A stretch of 15,789 nt of DNA from JAKSSE01 sp045597645. GTDB taxonomy: Bacteria; Bacillota; Clostridia; Lachnospirales; Lachnospiraceae. The notes below the pieces were generated by a model that ran no database searches, was not told where the DNA came from, and saw only the letters and a program-made list of their open reading frames with translations. A program made the translations under genes and the position numbers. The stretch spans positions 1 through 15,789 of the forward strand of contig JAZLKM010000063.1 in the NCBI GenBank assembly GCA_045597645.1, given 5' to 3'. Of this stretch, positions 6,795 to 13,746 are shown piece after piece; position 1 is the stretch's first letter, and each line of letters begins with the position of its first letter.

Positions 6795-8207
6795 TTGCAA
6801 AAATACTATTTAGCAGTAGATATAGGCGCATCGAGTGGGCGCCATATTTTGGCTCATATTGATGAAAATGATAAGATAATTCTTGAGGAAGTATATCGAT
6901 TTGAGAACGGCATGGAGGAAGTTGGGGGACATCTGTGCTGGAATCACGAAAAGCTATTTAACGAAATAGTAGCAGGAATGGCAGAGTGCAAAAAGCTTGG
7001 AAAGCAACCGGTATGCATGGGTATTGACACCTGGGCTGTGGACTATGTGCTTCTTGATAAAAATGGAAATGCATTGGGAAATACCTATGGATATCGAGAT
7101 CATCGTACAGAAGGTATGGACCTGCAAGTGTATGGCAAGATTCCGTTTGAACAGCTATATGAGCGAACCGGCATTGCAAGACAGATATTTAATACAATTT
7201 ATCAGCTAGAGGCACATCACAATTTTGAGCCAGAACTGCTAAATGAAGCTGAGCAGCTGCTTTTTGTGCCTGATTACTTTAACTATAGGCTGACAGGTAT
7301 AGCAATGACTGAGTATACTAATGCTAGCACTTCTCAGCTATTAAATTCACAGACCAGAGATTGGGACTATGAAGTAATAGACCTATTGGGATTTCCGCGG
7401 AAAATATTTGGAAAAATAACTACGCCGGGGACTATTGTAGGACATCTTTTACCTGAGATACAGGAAAAGGTGGGCTATGACCTTGAAGTGATTCAAGTAG
7501 CAACACACGATACAGCTTCTGCTGTAGCAGCTGTACCGGCACTTGATGAGCATTTCCTATATATAAGCTCAGGAACATGGTCACTTATGGGTGTTGAGCT
7601 GGAAAACGCAATCTGCAACGAGAAGAGCCGTCTGGCGAATATAACCAACGAAGGTGGAGTCGAATTCAGATTTAGATTCCTAAAGAATATAATGGGACTT
7701 TGGATGATTCAGTCCGTAAGACATGAACTTGATGATAAGTATTCATTTGCTGAGCTCTGCGATATGGCTGAGAAGTCGAAAGATTTTCCGTCAAGAGTTG
7801 ACGTGAATGATGATTGCTTTCTGTCACCTAGTAGCATGATAGATGCTATTAAGGATTATTGCGCTAGAGAAGGAAGCAAAGTGCCACAGAGTGTAGGAGA
7901 AATATGCACAGTAATTTATCAAAGTCTGGCAGATAGCTATGCACAGACTGTGAAGCAGATAGAAGATATCACAGGAAAAACATACGCAAATATCAATATA
8001 GTGGGCGGCGGATCTAATGCAGCATACCTTAATAAGCTTACAGCAAATGCTACAGGTAAGACTGTGCTAAGTGGACCATCGGAGGCAACAGCGCTGGGAA
8101 ACATACTGGTTCAGGCTATAGCAGACCACAAGTATGCGGACCTGAGGGAGGCAAGAAAAGCTGTATATGATAGCTTTGAAATAAAGACCTATCAGCCTAA
8201 GGAGTGA
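6795..8207 (+). CDS. rhaB: Rhamnulokinase (FGGY family)
   Basis: This 470-residue cytoplasmic kinase phosphorylates L-rhamnulose to L-rhamnulose 1-phosphate with ATP. The family marks are the N-terminal phosphate loop AVDIGASSGRH (7-17), GIDTWAVDYVLLD (76-88), the catalytic Asp239 in ATHDTASAVAAVP, YISSGTWSLMGVE (256-268), and the adenosine-binding GGGSNAAYLN and GPSEATALGN near the C-terminus. The length fits RhaB. The start is TTG at 6795, eight bases after AGGAGG at 6781-6786; no nearby ATG is better placed. No rhamnose isomerase, aldolase or RhaR-type regulator is in the window, so the rest of the pathway must be elsewhere. Its presence beside a galactoside operon hints at pectin (rhamnogalacturonan I) breakdown, but it shares a transcript with the housekeeping genes downstream. 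Confidence 0.9.
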   Translation: MQKYYLAVDIGASSGRHILAHIDENDKIILEEVYRFENGMEEVGGHLCWNHEKLFNEIVAGMAECKKLGKQPVCMGIDTWAVDYVLLDKNGNALGNTYGYRDHRTEGMDLQVYGKIPFEQLYERTGIARQIFNTIYQLEAHHNFEPELLNEAEQLLFVPDYFNYRLTGIAMTEYTNASTSQLLNSQTRDWDYEVIDLLGFPRKIFGKITTPGTIVGHLLPEIQEKVGYDLEVIQVATHDTASAVAAVPALDEHFLYISSGTWSLMGVELENAICNEKSRLANITNEGGVEFRFRFLKNIMGLWMIQSVRHELDDKYSFAELCDMAEKSKDFPSRVDVNDDCFLSPSSMIDAIKDYCAREGSKVPQSVGEICTVIYQSLADSYAQTVKQIEDITGKTYANINIVGGGSNAAYLNKLTANATGKTVLSGPSEATALGNILVQAIADHKYADLREARKAVYDSFEIKTYQPKE

Positions 8208-8211
8208 GAAA

Positions 8212-8787
8212 TTGAGTAGAAGAGGCGGGCTAAATTTTAATAGAAAGCGACGCAAGCTTGACATCAAGTTCATTCCGAAGACTATCCTGACTATAATTGA
8301 GGTGGCAGTCGTTATTATGCTGGCTTATTCATTTGCATATTCCTATGGGATGCAGACTGTTGTAATCGGCGATTCAATGTCACCTACGGTTATGGATGGT
8401 GACACAGTACTTTTGGACCGATTTAGATATAGGGTCATGGATCCTAAGGCCGGAGATGTGGTTGCATTTAGAGCAGGTGGAAGACTGGGAGCCTCCATAT
8501 CAATTAAGCGCGTGATGGCTGTGCCGGGGGATACGGTATATATCTCCGGAGGCAAGGTGTTTGTCAATGATGAGATGATTGAGGAATACGAGCGTGCCAA
8601 TATAGTAGATGCAGGTATGGCTGAAAATAAGCTGTATCTGGGAGAGGATGAATATTTCATCCTGGGAGATAATAGAAATCATAGCACTGACAGCAGATAT
8701 GTATCCGTTGGTAATATTTCCAGAGGATTCATAATTGGCAAGGTATGGTGCGATGTTACACCCGGAAGCATAGGAATAGTAAATTAG
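8212..8787 (+). CDS. lepB: Type I signal peptidase, first copy
   Basis: This 191-residue membrane-anchored protease cuts signal peptides from exported proteins. A basic N-terminus (1-19) is followed by one membrane segment at about 23-46. The catalytic Ser55 is in GDSMSPTV, the general-base Lys99 in SIKRVMAVPGD, and the conserved box GDNRNHSTDSRYVSVG lies at 152-167. This is the short Gram-positive SipS-like form with a single anchor and an outside catalytic domain. The start is TTG 8212, with AAGGAGTGAG overlapping the rhaB stop region and only 4 bases between genes, so it is translationally close to rhaB. Two TTG starts in a row suggest moderate translation. A second signal peptidase gene lies on the other side of rbgA. 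Confidence 0.9.
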   Translation: MSRRGGLNFNRKRRKLDIKFIPKTILTIIEVAVVIMLAYSFAYSYGMQTVVIGDSMSPTVMDGDTVLLDRFRYRVMDPKAGDVVAFRAGGRLGASISIKRVMAVPGDTVYISGGKVFVNDEMIEEYERANIVDAGMAENKLYLGEDEYFILGDNRNHSTDSRYVSVGNISRGFIIGKVWCDVTPGSIGIVN

Positions 8788-8796
8788 AGGATTATT

Positions 8797-9648
8797 ATGG
8801 ATTATCAATGGTACCCAGGTCACATGACAAAGGCCCGCAGACAGATGCAGGAGGATATCAAGCTGATAGATCTCGTGATAGAGATTTTGGATGCAAGAGC
8901 TCCTTGGGCCAGTCGTAATCCTGATATTGACAATTTGGCTCAGGGCAAGGCCAGATTAGTACTTTTAAATAAGTCAGATCTGGCAGATGATCAGGTGACT
9001 AAAAGGTGGATTGCTTACTTTAATTCAAAGGGGATAGAGGCCGTAGCGCTTGACTCCAGGGCAAGAGGCAGCGCAAAAAAGGTTGAGGATAAAATCGAAA
9101 AGGCCTGCGCAGCAAAAAGAGAACGTGACGCCAGAAAGGGCCTTAAGAACAGGCCTATAAGGGCAATGGTTTGCGGGATACCAAATGCTGGAAAGTCTAC
9201 ATTTATCAATTCATTTTCCGGAAAAGCGGCAGCCAAAACAGGCAATAAGCCAGGTGTTACCAAGGGAAAGCAGTGGATTAGACTTAGTGGCAGTGTAGAG
9301 CTGCTCGATACTCCGGGTATTTTGTGGCCTAAATTTGAGGATCAGAAGGTTGGTGAACATCTTGCAATGATAGGCTCAATCAAGGATGAGGTTTTAAATA
9401 TAGATGAGCTGGCTTTGGCACTTATAGCATGGCTATTAGAAAAAAAGCCGGGCTGCCTTAATGCGAGATATGATGTGGAGGAAAGTGCTGCTCCTTTGCA
9501 GGTGATGGAAGATATTGCAAAAAGGAGAGCATGCTTTAGACAGCAAAATGAGATAGACTATACCAAGTGCGCAAAGCTTATATTAGATGAACTAAGAAGC
9601 GGCAAGCTTGGAAGGATTACTTTGGAGGAGCCATCAGATGAAGACTGA
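8797..9648 (+). CDS. rbgA: Ribosome biogenesis GTPase RbgA (YlqF)
   Basis: This 283-residue GTPase is needed late in assembly of the 50S ribosomal subunit in Firmicutes. It shows the circularly permuted GTPase order: WYPGHMTKA near the N-terminus, then G4 NKSD at 58-61, G1 GIPNAGKST at 127-135, the G2 Thr in PGVTKG at 152-157, and G3 DTPG at 171-174, followed by the helical RNA-binding C-terminal domain. Length agrees with B. subtilis RbgA. AGAGG at 8786-8790 serves ATG 8797, nine bases after the first signal peptidase gene. The ribosomal protein gene rplS, often just upstream in Firmicutes, is absent; rhaB and lepB occupy that place. The C-terminal codons overlap the next gene by 11 bases. 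Confidence 0.95.
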   Translation: MDYQWYPGHMTKARRQMQEDIKLIDLVIEILDARAPWASRNPDIDNLAQGKARLVLLNKSDLADDQVTKRWIAYFNSKGIEAVALDSRARGSAKKVEDKIEKACAAKRERDARKGLKNRPIRAMVCGIPNAGKSTFINSFSGKAAAKTGNKPGVTKGKQWIRLSGSVELLDTPGILWPKFEDQKVGEHLAMIGSIKDEVLNIDELALALIAWLLEKKPGCLNARYDVEESAAPLQVMEDIAKRRACFRQQNEIDYTKCAKLILDELRSGKLGRITLEEPSDED

Positions 9649-10306
9649 TGAGTCAAGGATTCTTGATCTTGAGAAGGATCTGGATGAGTATTTTATTAGA
9701 GGAAAAAAAATCGAGGAAAAGCCTACAGAGGAAAAGGTAAAAAGGAAAAAAGAAGAGAAGGAGCAGGAAGAGGTAGATATCAAAAAAGAGATATTTAGTA
9801 CTCTCATCTATGTGGTTGCTGCGTTCGTCTTCACATTTCTCTTTATTCACTACGTAGGAGAGAGAACTCTGGTTGAGGGCTCGTCTATGGAGAGCACTAT
9901 AAGTGACAGAGATCAGCTTTTTGTGGATAAGCTAGGATATAGATTCCACGAACCTGAACGATTCGATGTTGTAGTATTTCCATATAGGCAGGATCCTGAT
10001 ATGAAGTTTATCAAGCGTGTCATAGGGCTGCCGGGAGAGACTATACAGATTGACTATGCAGGTAATATCTATATTGATGGAGCGGTTCTGCAGGAGGACT
10101 ATGGCCTTGAGACTATAGCTGATCCGGGACGTGCCGTAGATCCCATCACACTTGGCGCTAACGAGTATTTTGTAATGGGCGACAATAGAAATAACAGCAA
10201 GGACAGTAGATATTCATCTGTTGGCAATATTACTGATGAGGAAATCATAGGAAAAGCGAGATTTAGGATTTTCCCATTCAATAAGCTTGGAAGGATAGAC
10301 AAATAA
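9638..10306 (+). CDS. lepB: Type I signal peptidase, second copy with charged N-terminal extension
   Basis: This 222-residue protease is a paralogue of the protein at 8212-8787. The start ATG 9638 lies seven bases after GGAGGAG and inside the end of rbgA, so the two genes overlap by 11 bases; a longer frame from 9608 is unlikely. Residues 1-50 are very rich in Lys and Glu and look like a cytoplasmic coiled coil, which the first copy lacks. One membrane anchor spans about 52-72. The catalytic Ser83 is in EGSSMEST, Lys126 in KFIKRVIGLPGE, and the box GDNRNNSKDSRYSSVG lies at 181-196. The two copies probably differ in substrate or membrane partner through the N-terminal part and the substrate-binding loops; that is inference. 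Confidence 0.92.
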   Translation: MKTDESRILDLEKDLDEYFIRGKKIEEKPTEEKVKRKKEEKEQEEVDIKKEIFSTLIYVVAAFVFTFLFIHYVGERTLVEGSSMESTISDRDQLFVDKLGYRFHEPERFDVVVFPYRQDPDMKFIKRVIGLPGETIQIDYAGNIYIDGAVLQEDYGLETIADPGRAVDPITLGANEYFVMGDNRNNSKDSRYSSVGNITDEEIIGKARFRIFPFNKLGRIDK

Positions 10307-11079
10307 TGGAAGACGGTACTCGCAAGATAAGCGAAATAAAAGCTGAATACGATCACCTCGGAGAGGAGAGGCTGGATGAGTTTATAACAGAGTATGTTAG
10401 AGACGGACGTCCGGGAGTAGCCAGAATCGTAGGACTTGCTCAAAAGAGACAGGAGAAGCTTAGAATAGAAAAAGAGCGTATTTATGCATTGTCAGAATTT
10501 GAGCGAAAGTATGCTGACTATGAATTTATATGTGGAATAGATGAGGTAGGAAGAGGACCTCTGGCAGGGCCTGTTGTTGCCTGCGGTGTTATTTTACCAA
10601 AAGACTGTGACATTCTTTATATTAATGATTCCAAAAAACTTACCGAAAAAAGAAGAGAAGAGCTCTATGACGTAATCATGGAGAAGGCTGTGGCAGTTGG
10701 ATTAGGAGAATCGAGCCATCAGAGAATTGATGAGATAAATATACTTCAGGCGACCTATGAAGCAATGAGAGAGGCCATAGGCAAGCTTAATCCGAAGCCA
10801 ACATTGCTGCTTAATGATGCGGTCAATATACCGGGTGTTGACATCAAACAGGTGGCAATTGTACATGGTGACGCTAAGAGCATCTCAATTGGAGCTGCCA
10901 GCATAGTTGCGAAGGTGACAAGAGACCGCATGATGGTTAAATATGATGAAATGTACCCTGGATACGGATTTGCATCAAACAAGGGTTATGGATCTGCTGA
11001 GCATATTGAAGCGCTAAAGACAATTGGCCCATGCCCGATACATAGAAGGTCATTTATTGGTAATTTTGTAGAGGTATAG
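10306..11079 (+). CDS. rnhB: Ribonuclease HII
   Basis: This 257-residue enzyme cuts RNA embedded in RNA/DNA hybrids, including single ribonucleotides in DNA. The catalytic acids are visible as Asp79-Glu80 in FICGIDEVGRGPLAGPVVA, Asp171 in LLLNDAV, and Asp189 in HGDAKSISIGAASIVAKVTRD. The GYGFASNKGYGSAEHIEAL stretch and the PIHRRSF tail are typical. The first 70 residues form the helical extension found in Firmicute RNase HII but missing from the E. coli enzyme. ATG 10306 shares one base with the stop of the signal peptidase gene (TAATG), so translation is coupled. It follows rbgA in B. subtilis too; here a second signal peptidase is inserted between them. Confidence 0.95.
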   Translation: MEDGTRKISEIKAEYDHLGEERLDEFITEYVRDGRPGVARIVGLAQKRQEKLRIEKERIYALSEFERKYADYEFICGIDEVGRGPLAGPVVACGVILPKDCDILYINDSKKLTEKRREELYDVIMEKAVAVGLGESSHQRIDEINILQATYEAMREAIGKLNPKPTLLLNDAVNIPGVDIKQVAIVHGDAKSISIGAASIVAKVTRDRMMVKYDEMYPGYGFASNKGYGSAEHIEALKTIGPCPIHRRSFIGNFVEV

Positions 11080-11083
11080 TAAT

Positions 11084-12964
11084 ATGCAGATTGCTGATGT
11101 CGCCAGACATTATGACAACAGCATAACAGATAATACAGCCGGCGCCGTTAAGAACCAAGGCGTCGAATCTACTGTGTCCAATGTTCAGGGGATGAAGGTT
11201 GGGCACGTTTTTGAAGGCACCATAAATGGTGTAAAAAATGGGCAGGTACAGATAGGTCTTTCCAATGGAGAGACACTTACAGCACGTCTTGACTCAGGAA
11301 TATCAATTGCCAAGGGGCAGTCTTTATTTTTTCAAGTAAAATCAAATGAAAACGGTCAGATTCAAATAAGAGCCATAACAGGGGAGTCAGGTACCAATCC
11401 TACCCTGGAAAAGGCACTTAATGCGGCTAGCCTGCCTATAAATGATAGAAACATAGCAATGGTTAAAACTATGATGGAAGAGAAAATGTCCATTGATAGT
11501 AATAGCCTTATAAGCATGTATAGAAGTATGGCAGGCTCAGGAGGAGCAGATCCGGTATCTGTGGTTCAAATGGCAAAATATGGGATACCGATTACGCCGG
11601 AGCTTGCTGCACAGTTTGAAAACTATAAGATGGATCAGGGGGCTATATTAAAAGAGCTCACCAATGTAATGAATGAATTGCCAGACCTTGTATCATCGGC
11701 AACTGTATCTGCTGAGCAAGGGGCGGCTCTTAACCATGATATTGTAGAGATATTAACTGGAGGTTCACCGGACCTATCCATTCCTGCAACTATTGCATCA
11801 CTTGCACCTGCAGAAACGCAGGCACTGGCTGAGGCTGAAGCGCAGATAGCAGAGGGATCCCTTGTGACGTCTAACCAGGAGCTTGTAATGCCAAAAGATG
11901 AGCTGCTTGCAGCGGCAGAGCAGGCGCTTTTTGATGAGGCTGTTATCGGGCAGGAGAATGCAGATATTGTAGTTCTTCAGGCAGATAACTTGGAGGAAAT
12001 AATATCTCAGGGAGAGGTAGTAGATGCTGATGAAGCTGATGCTATAGCTAAAAGTTCACAGCAGCTCCTCGAGGAGCTTTCGACAAGAATTGAGTCATTT
12101 ACATATACAACAGATGCTATTGGAGGATATGCATCGCCGCAGACTATTATCGATTTGTCGGAGACAATTAAGTCTATCCCTGCATTGGCACAGAGCTTAG
12201 AACAGTTATTTACGCAAGATGGATATCTTGATCCTAAAATCACTTCACAGGTGCTTCTCAAGGAGCTGACAGCAGCCTTAGACCAGGGGGTAAAGGACGG
12301 TAGTATTACTAAAGAGGATGTCTCAAAGCTGTTGGGCGGGGAAGGCTATAAAGCCAGTATACGTAATCTGGTTGAAAAGCAATGGCTTTTGGAACCATCT
12401 GAAGTGGCGCAGGGAACAGATACTATTAAGAAGCTGTATAGCAGACTTGAGACTCAGATGAATCAAATAGATCAAGCACTGGCTAAGGCCGCAGTACCGC
12501 ATCAGGAATTTACAGCGCAGACTGTGGATGTATCCAATAATATAAGTTTTATGAATGAGCTCAATGCGGCTTACACTTATGTCCAGATTCCACTTAAGTT
12601 AAGCGGTCAGAATGCAAATGGAGATCTCTACGTATATACTAATAAGAAAAAGCTTCAAGATCCCGACTCTGAGCTTACAGCATTTCTGCATTTTGATATG
12701 GAAAATCTGGGGCCGACTGACGTGTCAGTTAAGATGCTTCACAAGAATGTAACAACCCATTTCTATCTGGCTAACGAGGATGCATTCGAGCTGATAGAGA
12801 ACAATATACACATTCTAGATAACAGACTTAGAGAAAAAGGATACTCGTGTAACATAAATGTATCCAATGAAGATAATAAACCAGATTTTGTCAGCGATTT
12901 TCTCAAACATGATGACAAAACAGTAGGACAGGTACATAGATATTCATTTGATGTGAGAGCATAA
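11084..12964 (+). CDS. FliK C-domain-like protein, YlqG-like
   Basis: This 626-residue protein has no signal peptide or membrane segment. Residues about 36-110 are beta-rich (KVGHVFEGTINGVKNGQVQIGLSNG begins it, given here only by its opening). The middle, about 180-330, is rich in Ala, Glu and Asp and probably helical or flexible. The end, about 495-600, looks like the FliK/flagellar hook-length C-terminal domain: YVQIPLKLSGQ, a LHFDMENLGPTDVSVKM strand pair, and a helix ending in LREKGY. In B. subtilis the gene in this position is ylqG, followed by ylqH, the same order as here. ATG 11084 follows the rnhB stop by 4 bases. Its biochemical role is unknown. FliK-like proteins measure length or switch export substrates; whether this one does is open. 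Confidence 0.6.
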   Translation: MQIADVARHYDNSITDNTAGAVKNQGVESTVSNVQGMKVGHVFEGTINGVKNGQVQIGLSNGETLTARLDSGISIAKGQSLFFQVKSNENGQIQIRAITGESGTNPTLEKALNAASLPINDRNIAMVKTMMEEKMSIDSNSLISMYRSMAGSGGADPVSVVQMAKYGIPITPELAAQFENYKMDQGAILKELTNVMNELPDLVSSATVSAEQGAALNHDIVEILTGGSPDLSIPATIASLAPAETQALAEAEAQIAEGSLVTSNQELVMPKDELLAAAEQALFDEAVIGQENADIVVLQADNLEEIISQGEVVDADEADAIAKSSQQLLEELSTRIESFTYTTDAIGGYASPQTIIDLSETIKSIPALAQSLEQLFTQDGYLDPKITSQVLLKELTAALDQGVKDGSITKEDVSKLLGGEGYKASIRNLVEKQWLLEPSEVAQGTDTIKKLYSRLETQMNQIDQALAKAAVPHQEFTAQTVDVSNNISFMNELNAAYTYVQIPLKLSGQNANGDLYVYTNKKKLQDPDSELTAFLHFDMENLGPTDVSVKMLHKNVTTHFYLANEDAFELIENNIHILDNRLREKGYSCNINVSNEDNKPDFVSDFLKHDDKTVGQVHRYSFDVRA

Positions 12965-13278
12965 TGCCAAATATGATGCCCTGGCAGAAGAGCCAGTTTG
13001 AAAAAAAGGGTAAAGATAAGACAGCAGTGGCCCTTTCATATGAGATGGGAGACGCAGCGCCTAAGATTCTCGCCGTTGGAAAAGGTCATGTTGCAGACCA
13101 GATAGTGGAGAAAGCAAAAGAGAGCGATGTGCCGCTGTATCAGGATAACAAGCTGGCAGACACGCTCTCAAAGCTGCAAATTGGTGATAATATTCCGCCG
13201 GACCTCTATGAGGTTGTGGCTGAGATTTTATTGTTCGTAGATGGCATGGATAAAATAAAAGGGAAACTTGGTCGATAA
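12964..13278 (+). CDS. FlhB cytoplasmic-domain-like protein, YlqH family
   Basis: This 104-residue protein is a free-standing relative of the C-terminal (FlhB-CC) half of the flagellar export switch FlhB/YscU. It shows TAVALSYEMGDAAPKILAVG, then GKGHVADQIVEKAKESDVPLYQD, NKLADTL, and IPPDLYEVVAEILLFV, which follow the order of FlhB-CC motifs. The NPTH autocleavage site of FlhB is missing; the alignment begins at KDKTAVAL, just after where NPTH would be, so the protein resembles the product that remains after cleavage. It has no membrane part. The start overlaps the stop of the FliK-like gene by one base (TAATG), so the two are made together, which suggests that they act as a pair. The operon ends here, tail to tail with the next gene. 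Confidence 0.8.
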   Translation: MPNMMPWQKSQFEKKGKDKTAVALSYEMGDAAPKILAVGKGHVADQIVEKAKESDVPLYQDNKLADTLSKLQIGDNIPPDLYEVVAEILLFVDGMDKIKGKLGR

Positions 13279-13614
13279 CTAATCCTCATCGCCACCCAAT
13301 GAGTCAAAATACATTTCATCCATGATTTCTTCAAATCGATCTTCGGCGATTTCGTACTCCTTGTCATCGGTTATGTTTTCGATTGACGGCTCGCCATTTT
13401 CGTCTTCGAAATACTTGTAGATATATACGTCGCCGGCTTCATTGTCCTCGCCATTGGCATCCAATGGTACAAGCACAATATATTCTTGAATTCCACATTC
13501 ATATATAGTGAGAATACGACATTCGACATCGCCGTCATCTAAATTTAGAGTGACACGTATATCGTCGGCCTCTTCCTCGTCAATTACATTCTTGAAATCA
13601 TCAATATCACTCAT
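13279..13614 (-). CDS. DUF1292 family small acidic protein
   Basis: This 111-residue protein is strongly acidic and belongs by eye to the DUF1292 (YrzB) family: a central beta-rich core with VTLNLDDGDVECRILTIYE, EYIVLVPLDA and VYIYKYFED, and an EIAEDRFEEIMDEMYFDSL helix. Function is unknown. A very strong AAGGAGGT at 13619-13626 precedes its ATG, so it is probably well expressed. Its stop codon touches the stop of the YlqH-like gene with no base between, leaving no room for a terminator between the convergent genes. It is divergent from the GH13-like gene and the two seem to share one regulatory region. Confidence 0.85.
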   Translation of the reverse strand: MSDIDDFKNVIDEEEADDIRVTLNLDDGDVECRILTIYECGIQEYIVLVPLDANGEDNEAGDVYIYKYFEDENGEPSIENITDDKEYEIAEDRFEEIMDEMYFDSLGGDED

Positions 13615-13659
13615 AGTGACCTCCTTAAAACAATATATTCATTGAGCTGAACAGAAGAT

Positions 13660-13668
13660 ATTGTACCA
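13660..13668 (-). promoter_or_regulatory. Extended -10 promoter of the DUF1292 gene
   Basis: Read on the minus strand the sequence is TGGTACAAT, a TGN extension joined to a 5-of-6 match to TATAAT. No good -35 is present; extended -10 promoters can do without one. Transcription would start near 13653, about 38 bases before the start codon. Confidence 0.5.
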
Positions 13669-13674
13669 CCTTAG

Positions 13675-13696
13675 GTTTTGTTTTTCTATACAAAAC
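13675..13696. repeat. Inverted repeat in the shared divergent promoter region
   Basis: GTTTTGT 13675-13681 and ACAAAAC 13690-13696 form perfect 7-base arms with an 8-base spacer. The repeat lies where both divergent promoters would have their -35 contacts, so a protein bound here could control both genes at once. It lies upstream of both expected start sites, so it should act as DNA rather than as an RNA hairpin. The binding factor is unknown. Confidence 0.4.
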
Positions 13697-13707
13697 GTCG
13701 CGTAAAA

Positions 13708-13716
13708 TGTTATAAT
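13708..13716 (+). promoter_or_regulatory. Extended -10 promoter of the GH13-like gene
   Basis: TGTTATAAT contains a perfect TATAAT at 13711-13716 with a TGN extension. The -35 region (about 13688-13693) is poor and overlaps the inverted repeat. Transcription would start near 13723, giving a short leader before ATG 13747. Confidence 0.6.
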
Positions 13717-13746
13717 AACCCAAATTGTTTTTTGAGAGGATACAAG

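Noticed and set aside
8343..8823. Two overlapping minus-strand frames (105 and 107 codons) within the first signal peptidase gene
   Set aside because: The + strand encodes the full signal peptidase with its catalytic dyad; these frames have no family resemblance or ribosome binding site.
13630..13664. Inverted repeat ACAATAT / ATATTGT upstream of the DUF1292 gene
   Set aside because: One arm is largely the -10 box of the minus-strand promoter and the arms are AT-rich with a 21-base spacer, so chance is a sufficient explanation.
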